A DNA stretch of 64,000 nt from Terrabacter sp. Root85 (lineage in GTDB: Bacteria > Actinomycetota > Actinomycetes > Actinomycetales > Dermatophilaceae): contig NZ_LMIW01000001.1 of the NCBI RefSeq assembly GCF_001429185.1, forward strand, positions 1,267,490 to 1,331,489, written 5' to 3'. A model generated the notes under the pieces. The model saw only the letters and a list, made by a program, of their open reading frames with translations, did no database searches and was not told where the DNA came from. Made by a program: the position numbers and the translations under genes. The stretch's first letter is position 1. Each line of letters starts with the position of its first letter. This document shows, one piece after another, positions 9,601-17,673 of the stretch.

Positions 9601-10171
9601 TCGTCCCGACCATGAGCCACGGGACGCGCTCACCGGGCATGTTCTGGCGAACGGCGACCGCGGTGCCGTGGCCGTCCGTCGCGACGGGGGTGAGGTCGAG
9701 GTACTGGCTGACGTAGTACTCGTTGATCCGGACGTTGCCGAGGGGCGCCAGGGCGGGGTCGTGCGTCAGCACCGCGTCGGCGGTGACGGGCTCGCCCGTC
9801 GCGTTCGTGAGCTCGAGGTCCCAGTGCCACGTCGGCGTCTCGGGTGACCCGTCGCCGAGCGTGAGGACGAGGCGGTAGTCGAGGCCTTCGTGGCGGCCGG
9901 TGACGACGACGGCGCCGTCGACCGAGGTGACGACCGAGCCGCTGCCGGGGCCCAGCAGGGCCCGACGACGGATGCCGTCCGGCCCGTGCACGCGCAGGTG
10001 GACGTTCGTCAGACCCGCCTCTGCGACGGTCGCGGGGTGCAGCAGCAGGCTGGTGCCGAAGGCCTCGAGACGGCGCAGGGCACCGTGGGCGAGGACCTCG
10101 GCGGACAGCCCGGAGCTGCCCACCAGGGTGAGGACCGTGGGGGCGGTCAGGACGGCGTTGTCGTCGAGCAC
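6698..10171 (-). CDS. GH94 glycoside phosphorylase, beta-1,2-oligoglucan phosphorylase-like
   Basis: This is a 1157-residue GH94-type phosphorylase. The N-terminal beta-sandwich region covers roughly residues 1-560. The (alpha/alpha)6 barrel follows, with GAWGTRDVCQG, then HGDWND near residue 775, where the Asp is the family's general acid, and FWGREIGLMYMHAHLRY. A beta C-terminal jelly-roll ends the protein. Length is well above cellobiose or chitobiose phosphorylases (about 800) and fits beta-1,2-oligoglucan phosphorylases (about 1100). The reaction would be phosphorolysis of sophorooligosaccharides to glucose 1-phosphate. Start is GTG at 10171 behind AGGAA; no ATG is better placed. It heads a minus-strand operon with the GH3 gene and GH35 remnant, and it is divergent from an ABC sugar importer about 0.7 kb away. 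Other GH94 specificities cannot be excluded. Confidence 0.8.
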   Translation of the reverse strand: MLDDNAVLTAPTVLTLVGSSGLSAEVLAHGALRRLEAFGTSLLLHPATVAEAGLTNVHLRVHGPDGIRRRALLGPGSGSVVTSVDGAVVVTGRHEGLDYRLVLTLGDGSPETPTWHWDLELTNATGEPVTADAVLTHDPALAPLGNVRINEYYVSQYLDLTPVATDGHGTAVAVRQNMPGERVPWLMVGTTGTGTGWATDALQLVRRTGPGVDWAGLEAVDLPSARLQHEHSLIALQDAPVEIAPADTHRTGFWGIALEDHPEATSDADARWADVAIAATPTPWAPAGDGAHGQALDGADDAATPATLWSSSPAFASRALDRAELADAGLLEHRTDVETADDGTELAWTVRGGQLVTPAKELAVLRPHGHLLRTGDTFTPDSRSLASTVWMAGTFHSQITRGHVGRDPVVTGRRTYLGLQRAHGMRLFVEDADGTWSLLETPSAWFTGLDHCTWWYAAASGPVLTVTSSAPADEHALTLSVGQHGAAPRRVLLALQVADDLSDAPSVATADDHLDVTTANDPRPWRVSWTGPGDPEVGDARLQADGVGRGPGWLTVLFDASEQLEVVVRSAPGAGDAAAGEVVPTGERLGAAFWDKAGHAVTLDGSSLGDAGSQAANLSAALPWFTHNAFVHYLSPRGLEQFSGGAWGTRDVCQGPVGLLTALGRQDAVRDVLLRVFRAQNARGDWPQAFEFLPPLAETGQQDSHGDVVFWPVLAAGDYLRTTGDASLLDEAVAFVGDDALGETASVAEHLRRAVARIAECTVPGSPLPAYGHGDWNDSLQPADPHLAAHLVSTWTAVLQTQSLRTLAEGLHAVGAPDGASALAADADELAERTHDALLDQLAADPVLPGYLLQHEDGHFEPLVHPSDERTGLHYGVLPWIHAIGADLLTPEQARHHLDLIEEHLLGPDGARLFDRPVSYVGGPMSVFQRAEASTFWGREIGLMYMHAHLRYAEALARVGDGAALLTALAKASPVGLDSLVPQARPRQTTCYYSSSDGAFTDRYDASERYAALMAGDVPLEGGWRVYSSGPGLVLRLVTEVLLGIRQRGDDVEIDPVLPPSGDAGAGAGASELTARLPLAGTDLTVRYVVGPEGHGVRRVTVNGRELSLRPLTNPYRRAGAAVRTADLLGLQTAQTARTAEATDATAPTSEILVETH

Positions 10172-10255
10172 GGTTCCTGTCTACCAGCGGTGGACTCCGC
10201 GACCTCACGGGCGGGGCGGTCGTACGCTGGAGGTGCCCCGAGCGCGTGAGAGGCG

Positions 10256-10741
10256 GTGGCGGTCGTGTCGCAGTGGCGTGAGCAGTGGTCGGAGCAGGAG
10301 TGGTTCACGCTCCGGCTCGCCCCCGTGTGGGTGCTGAGCGCCCTGGCCGGCCGCATCCGCTTCGACGACGACGAGCGCGGCGCCTTCTGGGACGCCGTGA
10401 CCGACGCGGCCCTGCGCAGCGAGGGTCCCGGGCGCGAGCTGCTCGGCACCGCTGCAGCCGAGCGCCTCTGGCTCTTCGACGAGTTCGAGCTCGACGGCCG
10501 ACCGGTCGTCTCGGGCCTGCTCTCCGTGAGCCGGCTGCTCGAACGCATGGACACCGACACGCGGACCGACGTCCGGTCGAGCATCCTGCGCGTCGGTGCG
10601 GGCGTGGCCCTGGCCCGCGGCCACTTCGGCCGCCGTATGACGCTCGAGGACGAGCAGACCCTGCTCCTCGTCGAGCAGCTGCTCCAGACGGCCCCGGAGA
10701 CCCTGAGCGACAACCCGCTCAACTCTCCGGCCACCATCTGA
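10256..10741 (+). CDS. Conserved hypothetical protein, 161 residues
   Basis: I do not recognise the family. The protein is soluble and mostly helical, with many charged residues and no signal or membrane segment. It starts SQWREQWSEQEWFTLRLAPVW and contains FDDDERGAFWDAV, followed by a long amphipathic C-terminal half. Start is GTG at 10256 behind GAGAGG; a second in-frame GTG at 10265 is also possible. It is divergent from the GH94 gene and lies upstream of the sugar-binding protein in the same direction, but a gap of 150 bases with its own putative leader separates them. Third codon positions are strongly GC-biased, so the frame is very likely real. No function is proposed. Confidence 0.7.
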   Translation: MAVVSQWREQWSEQEWFTLRLAPVWVLSALAGRIRFDDDERGAFWDAVTDAALRSEGPGRELLGTAAAERLWLFDEFELDGRPVVSGLLSVSRLLERMDTDTRTDVRSSILRVGAGVALARGHFGRRMTLEDEQTLLLVEQLLQTAPETLSDNPLNSPATI

Positions 10742-10892
10742 GCCGCGCTGACCTCCGGGGGTGGGCCATCCGGCATACGCGGAGGTAACGGGCATACGAT
10801 CGCCGGGTGGGCGAGGTCGAGCAGACTGGCCGAGCGCCCGCCGTCGTGAACGGTGCCCGCACACCCGGGCAGGAAGGACGCAGGGGAACCCT

Positions 10893-12218
10893 ATGTCTGA
10901 CAAGCAGATCGGTCGCGAGATCGGCCAGGCCCTCGGGGCCCACCTCACCCGGCGCTCGCTCTTCGCGCTCGGCGGTGCCGCTGCGGTCACGGGTGCGCTC
11001 GCCGCGTGCGGCAGCAACACGGGACGCGAGCCGGCAGCCACCGGTGGCGCGACCGGAGGCGGCAGCGGGACCACGCTCAACCAGTGGTACCACCAGTACG
11101 GCGAGGCCGGCACGCAGCAGGCCGTCGAGAAGTACGCCGCCGCCTACAAGGACGCCACGGTCAAGGTCAGCTGGAAGCCCGGCGACTACGACCAGTCCAC
11201 CGCGGCCTCGCTGCTCACCGACGCCGGGCCCGACGTCTTCGAGTACGGCAACGGCCCGACCATCGACATGATCAAGGGCGGCCAGGTCGTCGACCTCACC
11301 GACCTCATCGGCGACACGAAGTCCGACTTCAACCCGAGCATCCTCGAGCGGATGACCTACGACGGCAAGACGTATGCCATCCCGCAGGTCGTCGACATGC
11401 AGCTGCTCGTCTACCGCAAGTCGATGCTCGACAAGGCCGGCATCACGCCGCCCCAGACCATCGACGAGCTCATCGACGCGGCGAAGAAGCTGACGCAGGG
11501 CAACGTCAAGGGCCTCTTCCTCGGCAACGACGGTGGTGCCGGCCTCATGGGTGGCCCGATGCTGTGGTCGGCCGGGCTCGACTACCTCACCAAGGACAAC
11601 CAGTTCGGCTTCGACGACCCGCGAGCGGCGACCGCACTCGGCAAGCTCCGCGAGATGTGGGACGCCAAGGTGCTGCTCCTCGGGGCGCCGAAGGACTGGT
11701 TCGACCCGTCCGCGCTCACCGCTGGGCTCACGGCCATGCAGTTCACCGGCCTGTGGACCTTTCCCGACCTCAAGAAGGGCCTCGGCGACGACTTCGGCGT
11801 CATGGCGTGGCCCGCGCTCGACGACCAGGGCAAGGCGTCGGTCCCCGTCGGCGCCTACGGCTCGTGCGTCAGCGCCAAGAGCAAGGACGTCGAGGCCGCC
11901 AAGAAGTTCGCCAAGTGGCTGTGGATCGACCAGACCGCCTACCAGCTCGACTTCGCGACGGCCTACGGCTTCCACATCCCCTCGCGCACGAGCCTCATCG
12001 GCCAGGCCTCGACGCTCACGAGCGGGCAGGCGGCCGAGGCGGCCAAGCTCGCCACCGACGTCGGCCACGCGCAGAGCCCGATCCTGTGGACGCCCAAGTG
12101 CGCCACGGCCTTCGGTGACGCGATGAACCGCATCGTCAAGGAGGGCGCCGACCCGGCCGGCGAGATCGCCAAGGTCAAGACCGTGGCCGACGCCGAGCTG
12201 AAGCGGGTCCTCGCCTGA
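10893..12218 (+). CDS. Extracellular solute-binding lipoprotein of a sugar ABC transporter
   Basis: This 441-residue family 1 (MalE-like) binding protein presents oligosaccharide to the two permeases that follow. The N-terminus carries a Tat-type motif, TRRSLFALGG, and a lipobox, ALAAC, so the mature protein is a lipid-anchored receptor exported folded. A Gly/Thr-rich linker follows the lipidated Cys. The start ATG at 10893 has AGGGGA five bases upstream; longer in-frame starts would place a basic non-signal extension in front. The stop overlaps the likely CTG start of the first permease. No dedicated ATPase gene is nearby, so a shared MsiK-type ATPase elsewhere is likely. Divergence from the GH94-GH3 genes supports import of a glucooligosaccharide. 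Confidence 0.88.
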   Translation: MSDKQIGREIGQALGAHLTRRSLFALGGAAAVTGALAACGSNTGREPAATGGATGGGSGTTLNQWYHQYGEAGTQQAVEKYAAAYKDATVKVSWKPGDYDQSTAASLLTDAGPDVFEYGNGPTIDMIKGGQVVDLTDLIGDTKSDFNPSILERMTYDGKTYAIPQVVDMQLLVYRKSMLDKAGITPPQTIDELIDAAKKLTQGNVKGLFLGNDGGAGLMGGPMLWSAGLDYLTKDNQFGFDDPRAATALGKLREMWDAKVLLLGAPKDWFDPSALTAGLTAMQFTGLWTFPDLKKGLGDDFGVMAWPALDDQGKASVPVGAYGSCVSAKSKDVEAAKKFAKWLWIDQTAYQLDFATAYGFHIPSRTSLIGQASTLTSGQAAEAAKLATDVGHAQSPILWTPKCATAFGDAMNRIVKEGADPAGEIAKVKTVADAELKRVLA

Positions 12219-13222
12219 CAGCGCAGGCCGACCCGGCGGCATACGACAGCGCCGCGCAGCGGAAGGCAGCCGACCGGGCGACGCCGCCCCCCACCGCGGG
12301 GAGGCCGTCGCTCGGTCGTCGCCTGCGCGGGCGCCAGGACCGCAACCTGTGGTTCTGGGTCTTCGTCGGGCCGTTCGTCATCGGGCTGATCGTCTTCGTC
12401 TACGTCCCGATCGCCTGGTCGATATACCTGTCGTTCTTCGAGTCCTACAACACCGTCACGCCCACGAAATTCGTCGGCGTCGGCAACTACCTCGACATGC
12501 TGCGCGACCCGGCCTTCCGCAGCAGCCTCGTCACCTTCCTCGCCTTCGCCGTCTTCATCGTGCCGACGACCTTCGTCATCTCCCTCGGGGCGGCGCTGCT
12601 CGTCGCGCGCACCCGGGTCATGCAGTCGTTCTTCCGGACGGTCTTCTTCCTGCCGACCGCGTGCTCCTACGTCGTCGCCGCGCTCGTCTGGAAGATGTCG
12701 ATCTTCAGCGGCATCCGCTCGGGCCTGGCCAACGCGGTGCTCGGCTGGTTCGGCGCCGACTCGATCCCGTGGCTCAGCCTCGCCGACCCGCCGTGGTACT
12801 GGCTCGTCATCGTCACGGCGCGGCTCTGGCTGCAGGTCGGCTTCTACATGATCCTCTTCCTCGCCGGCATCCAGCGGATCAGCCCGACGCTCTACGAGGC
12901 GGCCGCGATCGACGGCGCCGAGGGGTGGAAGGTCTTCCGGCACATCACCCTGCCGCAGCTGCGCGCGACGTCGACGGCGGTGCTGCTGCTCCTGCTCATC
13001 AACGCGTTCCAGGCGTTCGACGAGTTCTACAACATCCTGTCGACGTTCGGCACCTACCCGCCCTACGCGCGGCCGCCGCTCGTCTACCTCTACTACACGG
13101 CGCTCGGCTCGGGCCAGGACTTCGGCCACGGGTCGGCGGGGGCCGTCATCCTCACTCTCATCATCGCGATCGTCGCCGTGGTGCAGGGCCGCATCCTCCG
13201 ACTCGGCGACAGGGGCGACTGA
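12215..13222 (+). CDS. Sugar ABC transporter permease (MalF/UgpA type) with probable CTG start
   Basis: This is the first of two MalF/MalG-family inner-membrane subunits, about 335 residues with six membrane segments. Segment 1 is FWVFVGPFVIGLIVFVYV, the loop after it contains KFVGVGNYLDML, and the EAA motif reads EAAAIDGAEGWKVF. The frame is open from 12119 but contains no ATG, GTG or TTG before the internal ATG at 12497, which would remove segment 1 and the conserved loop. The only plausible start is CTG at 12215, which overlaps the binding-protein stop as CTGA and gives MTAQADPAAY. The product's stop overlaps the next permease as TGATG. Confidence 0.85.
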   Translation: MTAQADPAAYDSAAQRKAADRATPPPTAGRPSLGRRLRGRQDRNLWFWVFVGPFVIGLIVFVYVPIAWSIYLSFFESYNTVTPTKFVGVGNYLDMLRDPAFRSSLVTFLAFAVFIVPTTFVISLGAALLVARTRVMQSFFRTVFFLPTACSYVVAALVWKMSIFSGIRSGLANAVLGWFGADSIPWLSLADPPWYWLVIVTARLWLQVGFYMILFLAGIQRISPTLYEAAAIDGAEGWKVFRHITLPQLRATSTAVLLLLLINAFQAFDEFYNILSTFGTYPPYARPPLVYLYYTALGSGQDFGHGSAGAVILTLIIAIVAVVQGRILRLGDRGD

Positions 13223-14073
13223 TGGCGATCGTCCGGAGCAAGCGGCAGACCCGGATCACGGGGTGGGCCCGCTACAGCGCCCTCGTCGCGGCGGCGCTGC
13301 TCTTCCTCGTCCCCTTCTACCTGCTCGTGCGCAGCGCGTTCATGCGCGAGCAGGACCTCGGGTCGCCCGACTTCCACTGGCTGCCGCCGGTCTGGGAGAC
13401 CTCCAACCTCACCGGGCTCTTCGACAACCCGGCGATCCCGATGGCCCGCAGCCTGCTCAACTCGGGCCTCATCGCGGTGACCCAGACGATCGGGGTGCTC
13501 GTCGTCTCGGGTCTCGCCGGCTACGGTCTCGCGCGCATCCCCTACCGCTGGTCCAACGCCGTCTTCTACACGATCACCGCCACGCTGCTCATCCCGGCGG
13601 CCGTGACGTTCGTGCCGAGCTTCGTCCTCGTGTCGACACTCGGCTGGATCTCGACGCTGCGCGGCCTCATCATCCCCGGGCTCTTCCAGGCGCTCGCGAC
13701 GTTCCTCTTCCGGCAGTTCTTCCTCGGCTTCCCCAAGGAGATCGAGGAGGCCGCCTTCATCGACGGGCTCGGCTACTGGGGCACCTTCTGGAAGATCGTC
13801 GTCCCCAACTCGTTCGGCTTCGTCGCGGCCATCGGCACCATCACCTTCATCGGCTCGTGGAACGCCTTCCTCTGGCCGCTCGTCATCGGCCGCGACCAGG
13901 AGTCGTGGACGGTGCAGATCGCGCTGTCCACCTTCCTCACGGCGCAGTCGGTGCAGGTGAGCCAGCTGTTCATGGCCGCGCTCGTCGCGATCGTGCCGCT
14001 GCTGCTGATGTTCCTCTTCCTCCAGCGCTGGATCGTCGAGGGCGTCGAGCGCACCGGCATCGGCGGCGACTGA
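13222..14073 (+). CDS. Sugar ABC transporter permease (MalG/UgpE type)
   Basis: This 283-residue MalG-type permease has six predicted membrane segments, starting with YSALVAAALLFLVPFYLLV. It carries the EAA loop EAAFIDGLGYWGTFW, which contacts the ATPase, and the GSWNAFLWPLVI segment typical of this subunit. The ATG at 13222 shares bases with the stop of the first permease (TGATG), so the two membrane subunits are translated together. It is the last gene of the importer and is followed directly by a strong hairpin facing the convergent cupin gene. No ATPase gene follows. Confidence 0.9.
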   Translation: MAIVRSKRQTRITGWARYSALVAAALLFLVPFYLLVRSAFMREQDLGSPDFHWLPPVWETSNLTGLFDNPAIPMARSLLNSGLIAVTQTIGVLVVSGLAGYGLARIPYRWSNAVFYTITATLLIPAAVTFVPSFVLVSTLGWISTLRGLIIPGLFQALATFLFRQFFLGFPKEIEEAAFIDGLGYWGTFWKIVVPNSFGFVAAIGTITFIGSWNAFLWPLVIGRDQESWTVQIALSTFLTAQSVQVSQLFMAALVAIVPLLLMFLFLQRWIVEGVERTGIGGD

Positions 14074-14075
14074 CT

Positions 14076-14114
14076 GCGGTGGATCGCCGGCGTGTGCTGC
14101 CGGTGATCCACCGC
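14076..14114. terminator. Bidirectional hairpin terminator
   Basis: Arms 14076-14091 and 14099-14114 pair over 16 positions with one G-T wobble and a 7-base loop, three bases after the permease stop. A weaker hairpin follows at about 14116-14155. There is no T-run. It separates the transporter operon from the convergent cupin gene. Confidence 0.75.
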
Positions 14115-14161
14115 GCACGGCCGCCTGACGGCCACCCACGGCGTGGGCCGTGCAGCCCGGG

Positions 14162-14494
14162 TCAGGGCAGCTTGGCGACGGTGAGGAGCACGGCAGAGTC
14201 CTCGAGTGCCTCGAGCGAGTGGCGCGCCTGCGGGACGACGAGCAGGTCACCCGGCGCGCCCTCCCAGGCCGCGTCGGCGGTGCTGATGCGCACCCGTCCG
14301 CGCAACACCTGCACCGTCGCCTCGCCGGGGTTCTCGTGCTCGGTCATCGACCGACCTGCCGCCAGCGCGACGACGGTCTGGCGCAGCACGTGCTCGTGGC
14401 CGCCGTAGACCGTGTCGGCGCCGCGACCGCTCGAGGTCGTCCTGGCGTGCTCGAGCAGCTCCCGGGCGAGGGCGGTCAACGACGACTTCTCCAT
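14162..14494 (-). CDS. Small cupin-domain protein
   Basis: This 110-residue single-domain cupin has a beta-barrel pattern. TEHENPGEATVQVLRGRVRI corresponds to cupin motif 1, degenerate but with H and E, and GDLLVVPQARHSLEALED to motif 2 with the PxxxHS signature. A helical N-terminus of about 25 residues precedes the barrel. Such proteins bind metal or small ligands; nothing here shows which. Gene neighbours are a convergent sugar transporter and an upstream hypothetical gene in the same direction (gap about 80 bases). Start is ATG at 14494. Confidence 0.78.
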   Translation of the reverse strand: MEKSSLTALARELLEHARTTSSGRGADTVYGGHEHVLRQTVVALAAGRSMTEHENPGEATVQVLRGRVRISTADAAWEGAPGDLLVVPQARHSLEALEDSAVLLTVAKLP

Positions 14495-14577
14495 CCACTC
14501 ACCATGGCACCCCGGGGCCCGGTCGTCGATGGTGCCGTCGCCCCTGATGGCGTATGCCGGGTGGCGCGGTCTCCGGG

Positions 14578-14979
14578 TCAGCGAAGGCGCCGCAGGTGGT
14601 CGGGTGCCGGCATCCGGCGCACCTCCACGCTCCAGAAGCGGACGACGAGCGGGTAGGCCGGCACGAGCGTGACCCGGTGCTCGAAGCCGCCGTCGGGGGT
14701 GGGCACGACCTCGGACCGCTCGACCTCGGCGGCGGCCGCGACGGCACGGTCGAGGTCGCGGCGGTTGGTGTGGAGCACGACGGCGCCGACGTAGGTGATG
14801 CTGGCGAGCTCGTGGCCCCGGCCGGTGTCACCAGCGAGCAGGGTCCACGTGAAGGAGTCGCCGGCGATCGACCAGTGCTGCACCTGCGCCGCACGCAGGT
14901 CGAGGGCCGCGAGGTCGCCGACGTCAACGGGCAGCTCCGCGGGGAGCTCCGCGGGGAACTCGGCGGGCAGTTCGGTCAC
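14578..14979 (-). CDS. Hypothetical protein with PAEFPAELP repeat at the N-terminus
   Basis: I do not recognise this 133-residue protein. It begins with a short repeated segment, ELPAEFPAELPAELPVDVGD, encoded by near-identical 12-base units, then continues as a compact soluble domain with alternating strands (VQHWSIAGDSFTWTLLAGDT, VRFWSVEVRRMP). No signal peptide or known motif is seen. Third-position GC bias supports the frame. It lies between the PfkB kinase gene and the cupin gene, all on the minus strand but not overlapping. The number of N-terminal repeat units could vary between strains. Confidence 0.6.
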   Translation of the reverse strand: MTELPAEFPAELPAELPVDVGDLAALDLRAAQVQHWSIAGDSFTWTLLAGDTGRGHELASITYVGAVVLHTNRRDLDRAVAAAAEVERSEVVPTPDGGFEHRVTLVPAYPLVVRFWSVEVRRMPAPDHLRRLR

Positions 14980-15012
14980 GTCACCATCGTGCCGCGTGGC
15001 AGCGGACGACGG

Positions 15013-16182
15013 TCAGTCGAGGTCCTGCACATCGGCCCGCTTGGCGATCGTCGCGGTCGCGCGACGGCACGCCGTGACCGGCACCCGCGGCACGATCTCG
15101 TCGAGGAAGCCGAACCGGCGCCGGAGCGAGCGGTGGTAGGCGTCGCCGCTCGTGTCGGAGACGAGGGCCGTCCACCAGTCGGCGAGGTCGCCCCAGCCGG
15201 GTGCCGCGAGGGAGCCGCCGTACTGCTGGAGCGCGAGGCCCGCGCAGAGGCTCGCGAAGGTCATCCGCTGCTCGAGCGGCCACTCCGCGAGCGTGCCGAC
15301 GAGCAGGGCGGCCCCGAAGACGTCGCCGGCGCCGGTCGGGTCGACCTCCTGCACCCGCAGCGACGGGACCTGGGACTCCTCGCCCGTGCGGGCGTCGATG
15401 CCGAGCGCCCCGTTGGCGCCGTCGGTGACGATGGCGACGGGCACGCGGTCGGCGAGGGCGTAGACGGCCTCGACGGGCGACCGGGTGCCCGTGTAGGCCA
15501 TCGCCTCGACGGCGTTGGGCATGAAGACGTCACAGCGCTCGAGCCGGTCGAGCACGTGCGGCGACCACTCCTCCTTGGGGTCCCAGCCGACGTCGGCGAA
15601 GACGAGCGCTCCGTCGTCGCGCGCCCGGTCGACCCAGGTCCGGCCGCTCGCGCCGAAGGCCTCGTCCTCGCCGAGGTCGACCATGACCGCGCGAGACCGC
15701 GGGGGCGTCCCGATGAGCTCGGCGGCGGCGACGGGGGACGGGTGACCGTGCGAGACCATGCTGCGGTCGCGGTCGACCGACATCGAGACGGTGACGGGGC
15801 TGTGCCAGTCGGCGAAGCGGCGGCTCCGGGCGAGGTCGATGCCCTCCTGCTCCTCGAGGGTGCGCCAGCAGAAGTCGCCGTAGTCGTCGTCGCTGAAGGC
15901 GGCCGCGAGACCCGTGCGCAGGCCGAGGCGACGGGTGGCGACGGCGAGGTTGGCGATGCCGCCGGGGCACGAGGCGAGCCCCTCGGCCCACACCTCGGTG
16001 CCCGGCTTCGGCGCGCTCGGCAGCCCCGCGAAGATCATGTCGAGGAAGACGGTGCCCCAGACGAACACGTCGAGAGCCGGCTCGTCGGCGGTGCGACGAG
16101 ACGCGAGCGGGTCGAACGTGTGGTGGGGCGGCACGCCCCCATGATCCCGCACTGCCGTCCGCGACTCGCCGGGTTTTCCCAC
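15013..16182 (-). CDS. PfkB-family carbohydrate kinase
   Basis: This cytoplasmic sugar kinase of the ribokinase/PfkB family phosphorylates a sugar or nucleoside hydroxyl with ATP. The N-terminal substrate signature is GGIANLAVATRRLG. The C-terminal signature VDPTGAGDVFGAALL carries the catalytic Asp in GAGD, preceded by the IVTDGANGALG anion-hole strand. The frame gives 389 residues from ATG 16182, slightly longer than usual; an internal GTG (giving VPPHHTFDPLAS) is an alternative start, so the first 17 residues are uncertain. It is divergent from the GH4 gene, with about 95 bases between them, which suggests linked sugar metabolism. The substrate cannot be told from sequence. Confidence 0.85.
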   Translation of the reverse strand: MGKPGESRTAVRDHGGVPPHHTFDPLASRRTADEPALDVFVWGTVFLDMIFAGLPSAPKPGTEVWAEGLASCPGGIANLAVATRRLGLRTGLAAAFSDDDYGDFCWRTLEEQEGIDLARSRRFADWHSPVTVSMSVDRDRSMVSHGHPSPVAAAELIGTPPRSRAVMVDLGEDEAFGASGRTWVDRARDDGALVFADVGWDPKEEWSPHVLDRLERCDVFMPNAVEAMAYTGTRSPVEAVYALADRVPVAIVTDGANGALGIDARTGEESQVPSLRVQEVDPTGAGDVFGAALLVGTLAEWPLEQRMTFASLCAGLALQQYGGSLAAPGWGDLADWWTALVSDTSGDAYHRSLRRRFGFLDEIVPRVPVTACRRATATIAKRADVQDLD

Positions 16183-16225
16183 GGTCGTATGCCGTGTCGG
16201 CGCAGATCGTCCCGATGTCGCCCAC

Positions 16226-16244
16226 GTCGAGTGGCCCCGTCGTC
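16226..16244 (-). repeat. Copy of a dispersed repeat shared with the pxpBC linker
   Basis: Nineteen bases here (GTCGAGTGGCCCCGTCGTC on the plus strand) are the exact reverse complement of 19142-19160. Similarity continues weakly beyond: the reverse strand at 16211-16225 has a GACATCGGG run like the end of the second linker unit. It lies in the kinase/GH4 divergent promoter region. Confidence 0.6.
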
Positions 16245-16276
16245 ACACCTTGGTACGGTCCGAGGGTGGTGCTGCC

Positions 16277-17632
16277 ATGAAGCTGGTCATCCTCGGCGGG
16301 GGCGGGTTCCGCGTGCCGCTCGTCCACGGCGCGCTGCTGCGCGACACCGCGGACCGGCGCGTCACCGAGGTCGTCCTGCACGACACGGACGGCGCGCGGC
16401 TCGACGTCATGCGACGGGTGCTCGGCGCCCAGGCCGCCCGGGGCGCGGCGACCGCGCCGCCGACGGTCACGGCGACGACCGACCTCGACACGGCGCTCGC
16501 GGGTGCCGACTTCGTCTTCTCCGCGATGCGGGTCGGAGGTCTCGAGGGCCGCACCGCCGACGAGCGGATCGCGCTCGACCTCGGCCTCCTCGGACAGGAG
16601 ACGACCGGCCCCGGGGGTGTCGGCTACGGCCTGCGCACCGTGCCGGTGGCGCTCGACGTCGCCGAACGCGTACGCCGTCTGGCGCCCGACGCGTGGGTCA
16701 TCAACTTCACCAACCCGGCCGGGCTCGTGACCCAGGCGATGCAGTCGGTGCTCGGTGCGCGGGTCGTGGGCATCTGCGACTCCCCGTTGGGCCTCGCCAA
16801 GCGCGCGGCCGGGGCCCTCGGCCACGATCTCGACGACCTCGAGATCGACTACGCCGGGCTCAACCACCTCGGCTGGCTCGCCGGGCTGCGCCACGACGGC
16901 CGCGACCTGCTCCCCGACCTCCTCGCGGACGACGTCGCGCTCGGAGCCATCGAGGAGGGCCAGCTCTTCGGCACCGAGTGGCTGAGGACGCTCGGTGCCC
17001 TGCCGAACGAGTACCTCTTCTACTACTACTTCACCCGTGACGCGATCGCCCAGATCATCGGGGCGCCGCAGACGCGCGGGGAGTACCTCGTCGGTCAGCA
17101 GGCCGACTTCTACGCCGGGGTGACCGACGAGCCCGAGCAGGCTTGGCAGCGTTGGGACTCCGTGCGACGCGACCGCAACGCGACCTACATGCAGGAGACC
17201 CGCGAGAGCGACGACGGGCACACGCAAGAGCGGGCCGAGGCCGACGTCGAGGGAGGCGGCTACGAGGGCGTGGCGCTCGCGCTCATGGCCGCGATCGCGC
17301 GCGACGAGCCGGCGCGCCTCATCCTCAACGTCCGCAACGGCGGCGCCGTCGTGGGGCTCCCGGACGACGCCGTCGTCGAGGTGCCGTGCCGGGTCGACGC
17401 GGCCGGGCCGGTCCCCGGCACCGTGAGCCCGCTCCCCGGCCACGCGCTGGGGCTCGTGCAGCAGGTCAAGGCCGTCGACGAGCTCGTCATCCGGGCCGCC
17501 GTCGAGCAGTCCAGATCCCTTGCGGTGCAAGCCTTTGCGCTCCACCCGCTCGTCGACTCGGTCACCGTCGCGCGCGAGCTGCTCACGGCATACTCGATGC
17601 GTCTACCCGAGCACTACGCAGGCCTGCGGTGA
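16277..17632 (+). CDS. Glycoside hydrolase family 4, 6-phospho-beta-glucosidase type
   Basis: This 451-residue GH4 enzyme uses NAD+ and a divalent metal in a redox-assisted hydrolysis of (6-phospho)glycosides. The N-terminal Rossmann motif is [13 protein letters not shown], the [10 protein letters not shown] segment and GICDSP (metal Cys) follow, and AGLNHLGWL supplies the conserved Asn-His. Length is normal for the family. Start is ATG at 16277, giving an immediate Rossmann strand; an upstream in-frame GTG at 16250 has no better site. The stop overlaps a GTG of the following pxpA frame. No PTS gene is in the window, so the source of 6-phosphosugar is unclear; the divergent PfkB kinase could supply it. 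Confidence 0.87.
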   Translation: MKLVILGGGGFRVPLVHGALLRDTADRRVTEVVLHDTDGARLDVMRRVLGAQAARGAATAPPTVTATTDLDTALAGADFVFSAMRVGGLEGRTADERIALDLGLLGQETTGPGGVGYGLRTVPVALDVAERVRRLAPDAWVINFTNPAGLVTQAMQSVLGARVVGICDSPLGLAKRAAGALGHDLDDLEIDYAGLNHLGWLAGLRHDGRDLLPDLLADDVALGAIEEGQLFGTEWLRTLGALPNEYLFYYYFTRDAIAQIIGAPQTRGEYLVGQQADFYAGVTDEPEQAWQRWDSVRRDRNATYMQETRESDDGHTQERAEADVEGGGYEGVALALMAAIARDEPARLILNVRNGGAVVGLPDDAVVEVPCRVDAAGPVPGTVSPLPGHALGLVQQVKAVDELVIRAAVEQSRSLAVQAFALHPLVDSVTVARELLTAYSMRLPEHYAGLR

Positions 17633-17673
17633 ACGCCGCGGCGGAGCCGTCCGGCGTGCGGGAGGATCGGGTC

